Positions 37,339-45,326 of a stretch of 64,000 nt of DNA are shown in pieces. The translations under genes and the position numbers were made by a program. The DNA is taken from assembly GCA_026414745.1 (NCBI GenBank), contig JAOAIK010000049.1, positions 58,954 through 122,953 on the forward strand. Direction: 5' to 3'. How positions within the stretch are numbered: the stretch's first letter is position 1; each line of letters starts with the position of its first letter. The DNA is from Roseococcus sp. (GTDB lineage: Bacteria; Pseudomonadota; Alphaproteobacteria; Acetobacterales; Acetobacteraceae). The notes under the pieces were generated by a model, which was not told the DNA's origin, made no database searches, and saw only the letters and a list, made by a program, of their open reading frames with translations.

Positions 37339-38153
37339 GGGCCGAGCGTCTCCAGGATGCCGCGCAGATGACCGATGGCGCGGGCGGCGCAGGTCGGGCC
37401 GTCGGGGTGATACAGGAAGGGCTCCACCGCGGCGTCGCCGGCATAGCCGCCTTCGCGCAGCGCGGCGAGGATGGGGGCGAAGCGGTCCTCGCCCTGGCCG
37501 GGGGCGCGGCGGTTGCGGTCGTTCAGGTGGATGTGCGCGATCAGCCCCGAGGGCAGATGGCGGCGCAGCAGCGCCGGCACCGGCTCGGCCTCGCCGCGGC
37601 CGGCGGCGCTGACGTCGAGCATGGTGGCGAGCGCCGGGTGGCCGATGCGCCGGACGATGGCCAGCGCCTCGGCGAGGCTGGCGGCCCAGTTCGTCTGGCC
37701 GGGGTCGAGCGGCTCCAGGATGTAGGTCAGGCCGGCCTGGCCCGCCTCCTCCGCGGCCGCGGCCAGCGCCGCCTCGGCCCGCGCCGCGTCGCCCGGCCCG
37801 CGCAGCCGGCGCTGCGCCGGGGAGCCATGCACGAGATAGCTTGCCCCGAGATCGGCGGCGAGGCCGATGAGGCGGCGCATCACCTCCACTGTCTCGGCGT
37901 GGCGTTCGGCCTCGGTGAGGGAGAGGCCGGCGGGCGCCACCAGCAGCCAGTGCAGGCCGAGGATGGGCGCGCCCTCCTCCCGCGCGATGCGCCGCGCCTC
38001 GGCCCGGCGGGCGGCGGGCAGCAGATGCGGTGCCTCCGCATCCAGGGTGAAGGGGGCGAGTTCCAGCCCGTCATAGCCCAGCGCCGCCGCCAGCGCGGCC
38101 TGGCGGGGAAAGGGAAGCTCCCGCACCACCTCGTTGCAGAGCGCGATCCGCAT
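37335..38153 (-). CDS. Sugar phosphate isomerase/epimerase
   Basis: LTYILEPLDPGQTNWAASLAEALAIV, TMLDVSAAG, HIHLNDRNRRAPGQGEDRFAPIL. Confidence 0.88.
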   Translation of the reverse strand: MRIALCNEVVRELPFPRQAALAAALGYDGLELAPFTLDAEAPHLLPAARRAEARRIAREEGAPILGLHWLLVAPAGLSLTEAERHAETVEVMRRLIGLAADLGASYLVHGSPAQRRLRGPGDAARAEAALAAAAEEAGQAGLTYILEPLDPGQTNWAASLAEALAIVRRIGHPALATMLDVSAAGRGEAEPVPALLRRHLPSGLIAHIHLNDRNRRAPGQGEDRFAPILAALREGGYAGDAAVEPFLYHPDGPTCAARAIGHLRGILETLGP

Positions 38154-38204
38154 GGCCGTCTGCCTCCTCGCGGCGCATCCTGGCGCGGTCGCGGAGACGA
38201 CGAA

Positions 38205-38235
38205 AGCGCCGCCCCCCCGGGCGGGAGGCGGCGCT
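38205..38235 (-). terminator. Rho-independent terminator downstream of rpmJ
   Basis: AGCGCCGCC...GGCGGCGCT stem with T-rich flank (TTTCGTCG) on minus strand. Confidence 0.6.
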
Positions 38236-38274
38236 GTCGAACCCTCTGGGCGCCCCGGCGCGGGGCGCGCGGCG

Positions 38275-38400
38275 TCAGCCCTGGCGGGCCTTCATCCGGG
38301 GGTTCTTCTTGTTGAGCACGTAGAGCCGGCCGCGGCGGCGGACGACGACGCAGTTCTTGTCCCGCGCCTTGGCGGACTTCAGGCTGTTGCGGATCTTCAT
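38275..38400 (-). CDS. rpmJ: 50S ribosomal protein L36
   Basis: [41 protein letters not shown]. Confidence 0.96.
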   Translation of the reverse strand: MKIRNSLKSAKARDKNCVVVRRRGRLYVLNKKNPRMKARQG

Positions 38401-38567
38401 GGCGCGGAACCCACCGACCGACAGAAAGGATTGCGGGGCGCGGCCACCCGCGCTCCGGGAGGCGGCGGCATAGCCGCGCCGCCCGGCGGAGTCAACGCGG
38501 CGCATCCCGCGCTTGCAGGGGCGGGGCGCGGCGGGGCAGCCTCGGCCCGACGCGGCGGAGCCCCTCC

Positions 38568-39251
38568 ATGCTGGCCATGACCCTCCTCATCCTCGCCTCG
38601 GCGCTCTGGGTGGCGGCGCATGTCGGGATCGCGGGCACGGCGCTGCGCGGGCGCATCGTGGCGCGCACCGGCGAGGCGGGGTTCCGGATCGGCTATTCGC
38701 TGCTCTCCGTCGTGAGCATCGCCCTCCTGGTGCAGGCCTGGGGCGCGGCGCCGGTGGTGCCGCTCTGGTTCGCGCCGGAGTGGCTGCGCTGGCTGCTGGC
38801 GCTGGCCATGCTGCCGGCCTTCCTGCTCTTCGTCGCCTCGGTGGCGACGCCGAACCCCACGGCGGTGGCCGGAAAGCTGGACGAGGCCGGGCCGCGCGGC
38901 ATCCAGCGCATCACGCGGCACCCGATGCTGTGGTCCTTCGCCCTCTGGGCGCTGGTGCATCTCATCGGCAAGGGCACGCTCGCGGGGCTGTTCTTCTTCG
39001 GCGCCTTCCTGGTGACGGCGCTGGTCGGCATGCCCTCCATCGACCGCAAGCTCGCGGCGCGCGACCCCGCGCTCTGGGCGCGCCTCGCTCCGGCCACCTC
39101 GATCATCCCCTTCGCCGCCATCCTCGCCGGGCGGAACCGGCTGGTGCTGGCGGAAATCCCGCGCCTCGTCTGGATCCTCGGGGCGCTCGCCTGGGTGGGA
39201 ATCTTGATCGGGCATGCTTGGCTGTTCGGCTATCCCGCCCTGCTGATCTGA
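38568..39251 (+). CDS. NnrU family membrane protein
   Basis: [29 protein letters not shown], typical of NnrU/isoprenylcysteine methyltransferase-like proteins. Confidence 0.85.
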   Translation: MLAMTLLILASALWVAAHVGIAGTALRGRIVARTGEAGFRIGYSLLSVVSIALLVQAWGAAPVVPLWFAPEWLRWLLALAMLPAFLLFVASVATPNPTAVAGKLDEAGPRGIQRITRHPMLWSFALWALVHLIGKGTLAGLFFFGAFLVTALVGMPSIDRKLAARDPALWARLAPATSIIPFAAILAGRNRLVLAEIPRLVWILGALAWVGILIGHAWLFGYPALLI

Positions 39252-39318
39252 GCCCCCTTGATCGGGCCCGGCCGCGCCGCCATTCCATCGCCGGACCGTT
39301 TCCAGGGGCGATTCCCGC

Positions 39319-40179
39319 ATGCAGGAAGTTCTGACCGGCGCCGATTCCGGCGATGAGCTGCGCGCGCGCGTGGCGCGGCTCGTCTCCTCCACCCTGTTCC
39401 AGCGCGTGGTGATCGGGCTGATCCTGTTCAACGCCGTCACGCTCGGGCTCGAGACGAGCGAGAGCCTGATGGCCGCGCATGGCCGGCTGCTGCACGCGGT
39501 GGATGCGGTGCTGCTCTGGCTGTTCACGCTCGAGCTCGGCCTGCGGATCTACGCCTTCCGGGGCCGTTTCTTCCGCGATCCCTGGGGGCTGTTCGACCTC
39601 GCGGTGGTGGCCATCGCCTGGATGCCGGCGACCGGGGCGCTGTCGGTGCTGCGCGCGCTCAGGGTGCTGCGCGTGCTGCGGCTGATCTCCGTGGTTCCCA
39701 GCCTGCGCGTGGTGGTGGAGGCGATGCTGCACGCCCTGCCGGGCATGGGCTCCATCCTGCTCTTGATGGTGCTGATCTTCTACGTCTTCGGCGTGATGGC
39801 GACCAAGCTCTACGGCGAGATCGCGCCCGATCGCTTCGGCACGCTGGGCGAGAGCCTGTTCACCCTGTTCCAGATGATGACGCTGGAATCCTGGGCCGAG
39901 GCCAATGTGCGCCCCATCCTGGAGCACCAGCCCCTGGCCTGGCTGTTCTTCGTGCCCTTCATCCTGATCGCCACCTTCGTGGTGCTGAACCTGTTCATCG
40001 GCGTGATCGTGGACAGTATCCAGACGCTGCGCGCCCAGCGCGAGGAGGTGCGGGCCGAGGCGGTGGCGGCCGAGGCGCGCGCACGCGAACAGAGCGAGGA
40101 GATCGCCGCCATCCTCGCCGAGCTGCGGGCGCTGAGGGCCGAGGTGGCGGCGCTGCGGCGCGAGGGCAGCGCAGCCTAG
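39319..40179 (+). CDS. Voltage-gated ion channel, NaChBac-like
   Basis: S4 VLRALRVLRVLRLISVVPSLR and filter MTLESWAEA; six TM segments; C-terminal coiled coil. Confidence 0.9.
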   Translation: MQEVLTGADSGDELRARVARLVSSTLFQRVVIGLILFNAVTLGLETSESLMAAHGRLLHAVDAVLLWLFTLELGLRIYAFRGRFFRDPWGLFDLAVVAIAWMPATGALSVLRALRVLRVLRLISVVPSLRVVVEAMLHALPGMGSILLLMVLIFYVFGVMATKLYGEIAPDRFGTLGESLFTLFQMMTLESWAEANVRPILEHQPLAWLFFVPFILIATFVVLNLFIGVIVDSIQTLRAQREEVRAEAVAAEARAREQSEEIAAILAELRALRAEVAALRREGSAA

Positions 40180-40272
40180 AGCGGTTTCCAGATGACTGGA
40201 AACCGCTCTCGCTTCGTCATCCCGAGCGGATTCACGCCATGGCTGGTTCCGGCCATGTGCGATCGGCTCTAG
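40176..40272. repeat. REP/MITE-like palindromic element
   Basis: Bounded by CTAGAGC...GCTCTAG; contains perfect 14-bp inverted repeat AGAGCGGTTTCCAG-ATGA-CTGGAAACCGCTCT (40178-40209). Confidence 0.65.
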
Positions 40273-40287
40273 CCGCGGGGGCGCCCC

Positions 40288-41496
40288 TCACCCGGCCAGC
40301 GCCGCCGCCGCCGCATCGGCCAGGATGCGGATGGCCAGCGCCAGGTCCTCCTCCTTCGTGTCCTCGCTCCAGTGGTGGCTGATGCCGCCGATCGAGGGGG
40401 TGAAGAGCATCGCCATGGGCATGACGCGCGCCAGCACCTGCGCGTCGTGGATCGCCCCGGAGGGCATCGTCATCCAGGCGCCGGGTGCGTGGCGCTCGGC
40501 CGCCGCGGCCAGCGCCGCCTGCAGCGCCGGATCGGCCGGCGCGGCCGGGGAGCGGCTGATCTCCTCGAGCGTGAGCGTGCAGCGGTCGCGCCGGCCCACC
40601 TCCTGCACGATGCGCGCGAGCAGCGCCGAGAGGCGATCGAGCACCGCCTCCTCGATGTCGCGGAACTGGAAGATCATCTCCGCCCGGCCGGCGATGATGT
40701 GCGGCTGGTTGGGCTCGATGGCGATGCGCCCGCAGGTCCAGACGGTGCGGGGGCCGATGTGCAGGGGGAAGCGCTCGTCCACCAGCGCCAGCACGCGCAT
40801 CGCCGCCACCACCGCGTCCTTGCGCTCGGCCATGGTGGTGCCGCCCGTGTGGTCCTGCTGGCCGGTGGCGGTGATGCGGAACACCCGCGCGCCGACGATG
40901 CCGCTGACCACGCCCGCGCGCATCCCGGCGGCCTCGAGTTGCGTGCCCTGCTCGATGTGCAGCTCGAGGAAGCCGAGGTAGCGCGCCGGATCGAGGCGCA
41001 GCAGCGGCCGCCCCTCGAGCCCCGCGGCGCGCAGCGCCTCGGCCAGCGGCTGGCCGGTGACGGCATGGCGCGCCGCCGCCAGCTCCTCGGCCGGCAGCGC
41101 CCCGGTCATGGCGCGCGAGCCGAGCATGTTGCCGTAATGTCCCTCCTCGTCGGCGAAGGCGGCCACATCCACGGCGAGCCCGGCCCGGGCGAGCGCGAGG
41201 CCCGCCACCACGCCGAGCGCCCCGTCCAGCCAGCCGGCCTCGTTCTGCGTCTCGATGTGGCTGCCCACGAGCAGCCTGCGCCCCGGCCCCGGATGGCGGC
41301 CCAGCACATTGCCGAGCCCGTCCATCTCGGGCGCGAGGCCCGCCTCGCGCAGGCGCTCCATCAGCCAGTGGCGCGCCTCCATGTCCTGCGGCGAGTAGGT
41401 CGGGCGGTGCACGCCGGTCTTGAACGCGCCGATCCGGCGCAGCGCGTGCAGGTCGGCCAGGAAACGCCCGACATCCACCTCCTGTGCGGCGTGCAT
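40288..41496 (-). CDS. M20 family Zn-dependent hydrolase (N-carbamoyl-amino-acid hydrolase/allantoate amidohydrolase-like)
   Basis: VGSHIETQNEAGWLDGALGVV, FADEEGHYGNMLGSRAMTG, ELHIEQGTQLEAAG, GAIHDAQV. Confidence 0.9.
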   Translation of the reverse strand: MHAAQEVDVGRFLADLHALRRIGAFKTGVHRPTYSPQDMEARHWLMERLREAGLAPEMDGLGNVLGRHPGPGRRLLVGSHIETQNEAGWLDGALGVVAGLALARAGLAVDVAAFADEEGHYGNMLGSRAMTGALPAEELAAARHAVTGQPLAEALRAAGLEGRPLLRLDPARYLGFLELHIEQGTQLEAAGMRAGVVSGIVGARVFRITATGQQDHTGGTTMAERKDAVVAAMRVLALVDERFPLHIGPRTVWTCGRIAIEPNQPHIIAGRAEMIFQFRDIEEAVLDRLSALLARIVQEVGRRDRCTLTLEEISRSPAAPADPALQAALAAAAERHAPGAWMTMPSGAIHDAQVLARVMPMAMLFTPSIGGISHHWSEDTKEEDLALAIRILADAAAAALAG

Positions 41497-41500
41497 CGGT

Positions 41501-42742
41501 TCAGGCCTCCGTGGCCTTGGGCGCTCCGGTCATCGAGGCGCCCTCGCCCGTGAGGTAGGCCTCGGCCGCATCGGCCAGGATACGGAGGTTGAGGGCGAGG
41601 TCCTCCTCCTTCGTGTCCTCGCTCCAGTGGTGGCTGATGCCGCCGATGGAGGGGGTGAAGAGCATGGCGGCCGGCATCACGCGCGCCATGTACTGCGCGT
41701 CATGGCCCGCGCCGGAGGGCATGCGCTGCCACCGCCCCGGCGCGTGCTTCTCGGCCGCGGCGGCCAGGGCCTCCTGCATCGCCGCGTCGCAGGGTGCGGG
41801 CCGCGATTCGCTCATCGTCTCGAGCGTGGTGCGGGTGCGCTCGGTGCGGTTCATCTCCTGCACCACGCGCTGCAGGCACTCGCGCAGCCGCTCGAGCACC
41901 GCCATCTCGATGTCGCGGAACTGGAAGAGCACCTCGGCACGGCCGGGGATGATGGAGGGCGCGCCCGGCTCCAGCGCGATGCGCCCGCAGGTCCAGGTGC
42001 TGCGCGGGCCGCAGAGCATCGGGAACTCGCGGTCGATGCGCGCCAGCAGCCGCACCGCCGTCAGCCCCGCGTCGCGGCGCTCGGCCATGGTGGTGCCGCC
42101 GGCATGGTCCTGCATGCCCTCGATGACCAGGCGATACTGCCAGATGGCGACGATGCCGGTGACCACCCCCGCACGCAGCCCCTGGGATTCGAGCTGCGTG
42201 CCCTGCTCGATGTGCAGCTCGAAGAAGCCCTTGTAGCGCGCGGGGTCGAGCCGCGGGCGCGGCAGCCCCGCGAGCCCCGCCTCGCGCAGCGCCTCGCGCA
42301 GCGGCTTGCCGTGATAGCGGTTCCTGAGGCGGTCGATCTCCTCCTCCTCCAGCAGGCCTATGAGCGAGCGCGAGCCGAGGAAGCTGCCGTAGTGGCCCTC
42401 CTCGTCGGCGAAGGCCACCACGTCCACCGGCAGCCCGGCGCGGGCCAGCGCCACCCCGGCCACCACGCCCAGCGCGCCGTCCAGCCAGCCCGCGTGGTTC
42501 TGGGTCTCGATGTGGCTGCCCACCAGCAGCTTGGGCCCCGGCCCGGGATGGCGGCCGAAGACGTTGCCGATGCCGTCCAGGCTCGGCTCCAGCCCCGCCT
42601 CGCGCAGGCGCTCCATCAGCCAGCGGCGGCTTTCCATGTCCTCGGGCGTGTAGGTGGGGCGGTGCACGCCGGTCCTGTAGGCACCGATCTGGCGCAGCTC
42701 GTTGAGGTCCCTGAGGAAGCGATCGGTGTCCACCTGCGCCAT
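41501..42742 (-). CDS. M20 family Zn-dependent hydrolase (tandem paralog)
   Basis: VGSHIETQNHAGWLDGALGVVAG, FADEEGHYGSFLGSRSLIG, ELHIEQGTQLESQG, GAGHDAQY. Confidence 0.9.
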   Translation of the reverse strand: MAQVDTDRFLRDLNELRQIGAYRTGVHRPTYTPEDMESRRWLMERLREAGLEPSLDGIGNVFGRHPGPGPKLLVGSHIETQNHAGWLDGALGVVAGVALARAGLPVDVVAFADEEGHYGSFLGSRSLIGLLEEEEIDRLRNRYHGKPLREALREAGLAGLPRPRLDPARYKGFFELHIEQGTQLESQGLRAGVVTGIVAIWQYRLVIEGMQDHAGGTTMAERRDAGLTAVRLLARIDREFPMLCGPRSTWTCGRIALEPGAPSIIPGRAEVLFQFRDIEMAVLERLRECLQRVVQEMNRTERTRTTLETMSESRPAPCDAAMQEALAAAAEKHAPGRWQRMPSGAGHDAQYMARVMPAAMLFTPSIGGISHHWSEDTKEEDLALNLRILADAAEAYLTGEGASMTGAPKATEA

Positions 42743-42793
42743 CGGCCATTCTCCTTGTGCGGCGCACGACGATAGGCAAGCGCGCCGGGCGCG

Positions 42794-43669
42794 TCAGCCC
42801 TCGCCCAGCAGCTCGGCCAGCAGCGGGTTGGGAAAGCGGCGCGCGCGGGTGATGGCGTAGAAGCCCTCCGCCACCCCGGGCACGCGGCAGCGCTCCACCA
42901 GCACCCCGGCGGCGAGCTCGTCGCGCACCACCACGGGCGGCACCAGCGTCACCCCGGGGCTTTCGCGGGCGAGCAGGCGCAGCATCGCCATGTCGTCCAC
43001 CTCCGCGAGCACGAGGGGGCGGATGCCGGCCTCCTGCATGAGCTGGTCGAAGCGCTCGCGGATCTGGCTCTGCCGGCCGGGGAGGAGCACCGGCGTCTCG
43101 CGCAGGTCCTCGGGGAAGCGGAAGGCGCGGGCGCGGCGCGCCTTGCGCGCGACGAGGCTGACCGGCTGCTCGTCCAGCAGGCGGCTGACCCAGGGGCTCT
43201 CCGCATCGCCCGGGACGGGCGCGTTGGAGAGCACCGCATCGAGCGTCAGCGCGTCGAGCTGCGCGAGCAGCTCCCGCAGCGGGCCGGAGCGCACCACCAG
43301 CTCCACATCGCCGCGGCCGATCAGCGGGCGCAGCAGCTCGAGCTGGAAGTTGCGCGAGAGGGTGGGGATGGCGCCGATGCGCAGCACGCGCCGCATGGCC
43401 GCGCGCTGGCCCTTGAGGGTGTCGAGCAGCTCCGCGCCGGTGCGGAAGATGATCTCGGCGTGGTCGAGGGCGATGCGCCCGGCCTCGGTCAGTTCGAGGC
43501 GCCGTCCCTTGCGCTCGAACAGCGCGTGGCCGAGCTCCGCCTCGAGCTGGCGGAGCTGGGTGGAGAGGGCGGATTGCGCCACGTTCAGCCGCCGCGCGGC
43601 GCGGGTGAGCGAGCCCTCCTGCGCGATGGCGTGGAACTGGCGCAGGTGGCGGTAGTTCAGCGCGGCCAT
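42794..43669 (-). CDS. LysR family transcriptional regulator, divergent to dabBA
   Basis: NYRHLRQFHAIAQEGSLTRAARRLNVAQSALSTQLRQLEAELGHALFERKGRRL; ATG at 43669. Confidence 0.92.
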   Translation of the reverse strand: MAALNYRHLRQFHAIAQEGSLTRAARRLNVAQSALSTQLRQLEAELGHALFERKGRRLELTEAGRIALDHAEIIFRTGAELLDTLKGQRAAMRRVLRIGAIPTLSRNFQLELLRPLIGRGDVELVVRSGPLRELLAQLDALTLDAVLSNAPVPGDAESPWVSRLLDEQPVSLVARKARRARAFRFPEDLRETPVLLPGRQSQIRERFDQLMQEAGIRPLVLAEVDDMAMLRLLARESPGVTLVPPVVVRDELAAGVLVERCRVPGVAEGFYAITRARRFPNPLLAELLGEG

Positions 43670-43696
43670 CGGACCCTTCTCCAGAACAGAACGATA

Positions 43697-43724
43697 GCTT
43701 CCCGAAATTGAATTTTCCAGAAGC
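43697..43724. promoter_or_regulatory. Candidate LysR-type operator in divergent promoter
   Basis: Dyad GCTTCccGAAattgaattTTCcaGAAGC between lysR and dabB. Confidence 0.55.
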
Positions 43725-43769
43725 AAGCCGCGCCGCTAGGAAGCCCCGCCCGAACATTGCGGAATCGCC

Positions 43770-45311
43770 ATGCTGCCCTGGTTGCTCGCCCTCGCGCCCC
43801 TCGCCCTGCTCAGCCTCGCCGCCGCGCCCGATGGCTGCGCCGACCGTTTCGCGCGGCTGATGCGCGGGGCTGCCCTCCTCGCCGCGGGCCTCGGGCTGCT
43901 GGTGGCTGCGCTCGCGGCGGGGCACCTCGCGCTGCTTGGCGGGCACAGCGGCTTCTGGATCCGCTACGACGCCGTCTCGGGTGTGATGCTGCTGCTGATC
44001 GGCTTTATCGGCCTCGTCGTCACCGCCTACAGCCGCCGCTACCTGGATGGCGATCCGGGCCAGGGGCGTTTCGCCAAGTGGCTGGCGCTGACGCTGGGCG
44101 CCGTCACCACCCTGGTGCTGGCGGGCAACATCCTGCTCTTCGCGCTGGCCTGGCTGGGGGTCAGCCTCGCCCTCGACCGGCTGCTGCTGTTCTACGGCGC
44201 GCGGCCGGGCGCGCAGCTCGCCTGGCGCAAGAAGTTCGTCGCCACCCGCGCCGCCGATGCGGCGCTGCTCCTCGCGCTTGCCCTGCTCGGCTGGCAGTTC
44301 GGCAGCCTCGAGATCGGCGCCATCCTCGCCGGCGCGAAGGCGATGGCGGCCGAGGGCGCCGCGCCGGCCTCCGTGCATCTCGCGGCCTTCGCGCTGGCGG
44401 TGGCGGCGGTGCTCAAGTCCGCGCAGTTCCCGGTGCATGGCTGGCTGCCCGAGGTGATGGAGACGCCCACCCCCGTCTCCGCCCTGCTGCACGCAGGCAT
44501 CATCAATGCCGGCGGCTTCCTGCTGGTGCGCATGGCGGAGGTGGTGGCGCTCTCCGCCGCCACGCTCGATGCGCTGGTGGTGGTGGGCGCCGTCACCGCC
44601 GTCTTCGGCGCGGCGGTGATGCTGACGCAGACCAGCGTGAAGGTGGCCCTCGCCTGGTCCACCGTGGCGCAGATGGGCTTCATGGTGCTGCAGTGCGGCC
44701 TGGGCGCCTTCTCGGCGGCGCTGCTGCACATCGTGGCGCACGGGCTCTACAAGGCGCATGCCTTCCTCACCTCGGGCGGCGTGGCGCAGACGAGGCGCCA
44801 CGAGACGGATGCGCCGCTGACGCTGCCCGCGCTGCTGGCGGCGCTGGCCGCGGGGCTCGGCCTCACCGCGCTGGTCGCGCTCGCCTTCGACATGCCGGTG
44901 TGGACGCATCCGGGCGTGGCGGTGCTGGGGGCGGCACTGATGCTGGGCCTCGCGCCCATGCTCGCCTCGGCGCTGCTGGCGCCGGGGGCGGGGCGCTTCG
45001 TGGCGCTGCGCGTCTCGGCCATCGCGCTCGCGGTCTGCATCGCCTATTTCGGGCTGCAGGCGGGGGCGCAGGCCCTCCTCGGCCCCGTGCTGCCCGCGCA
45101 GGCCCCCGCGCGCGGGCCCTTCGCCCTGCTGCTCAGCGCGCTGACGGTGGCGGCCTTCGCCGCGCTGCTGGTGCTGAACCTGCTGCGCCGCGCGCCCGAT
45201 CCGCACCCCGCGATCCGCGCCCTCTATGTGCATCTGCACAACGGCCTCTACGTGAACGCCCTGGCCAACCGCGTCTTCCTGCGGCTCTGGCCCATCGCGG
45301 CGGCGAAGTGA
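43770..45311 (+). CDS. dabB: DabB-like NuoL/MrpA-type membrane subunit of DAB inorganic carbon transporter
   Basis: VLKSAQFPVHGWLPEVMETPTPVSALLHAGIINAGGFLLVRM; immediately followed by DabA. Confidence 0.9.
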   Translation: MLPWLLALAPLALLSLAAAPDGCADRFARLMRGAALLAAGLGLLVAALAAGHLALLGGHSGFWIRYDAVSGVMLLLIGFIGLVVTAYSRRYLDGDPGQGRFAKWLALTLGAVTTLVLAGNILLFALAWLGVSLALDRLLLFYGARPGAQLAWRKKFVATRAADAALLLALALLGWQFGSLEIGAILAGAKAMAAEGAAPASVHLAAFALAVAAVLKSAQFPVHGWLPEVMETPTPVSALLHAGIINAGGFLLVRMAEVVALSAATLDALVVVGAVTAVFGAAVMLTQTSVKVALAWSTVAQMGFMVLQCGLGAFSAALLHIVAHGLYKAHAFLTSGGVAQTRRHETDAPLTLPALLAALAAGLGLTALVALAFDMPVWTHPGVAVLGAALMLGLAPMLASALLAPGAGRFVALRVSAIALAVCIAYFGLQAGAQALLGPVLPAQAPARGPFALLLSALTVAAFAALLVLNLLRRAPDPHPAIRALYVHLHNGLYVNALANRVFLRLWPIAAAK

Positions 45312-45326
45312 CAGGAGCGAGCTGAG

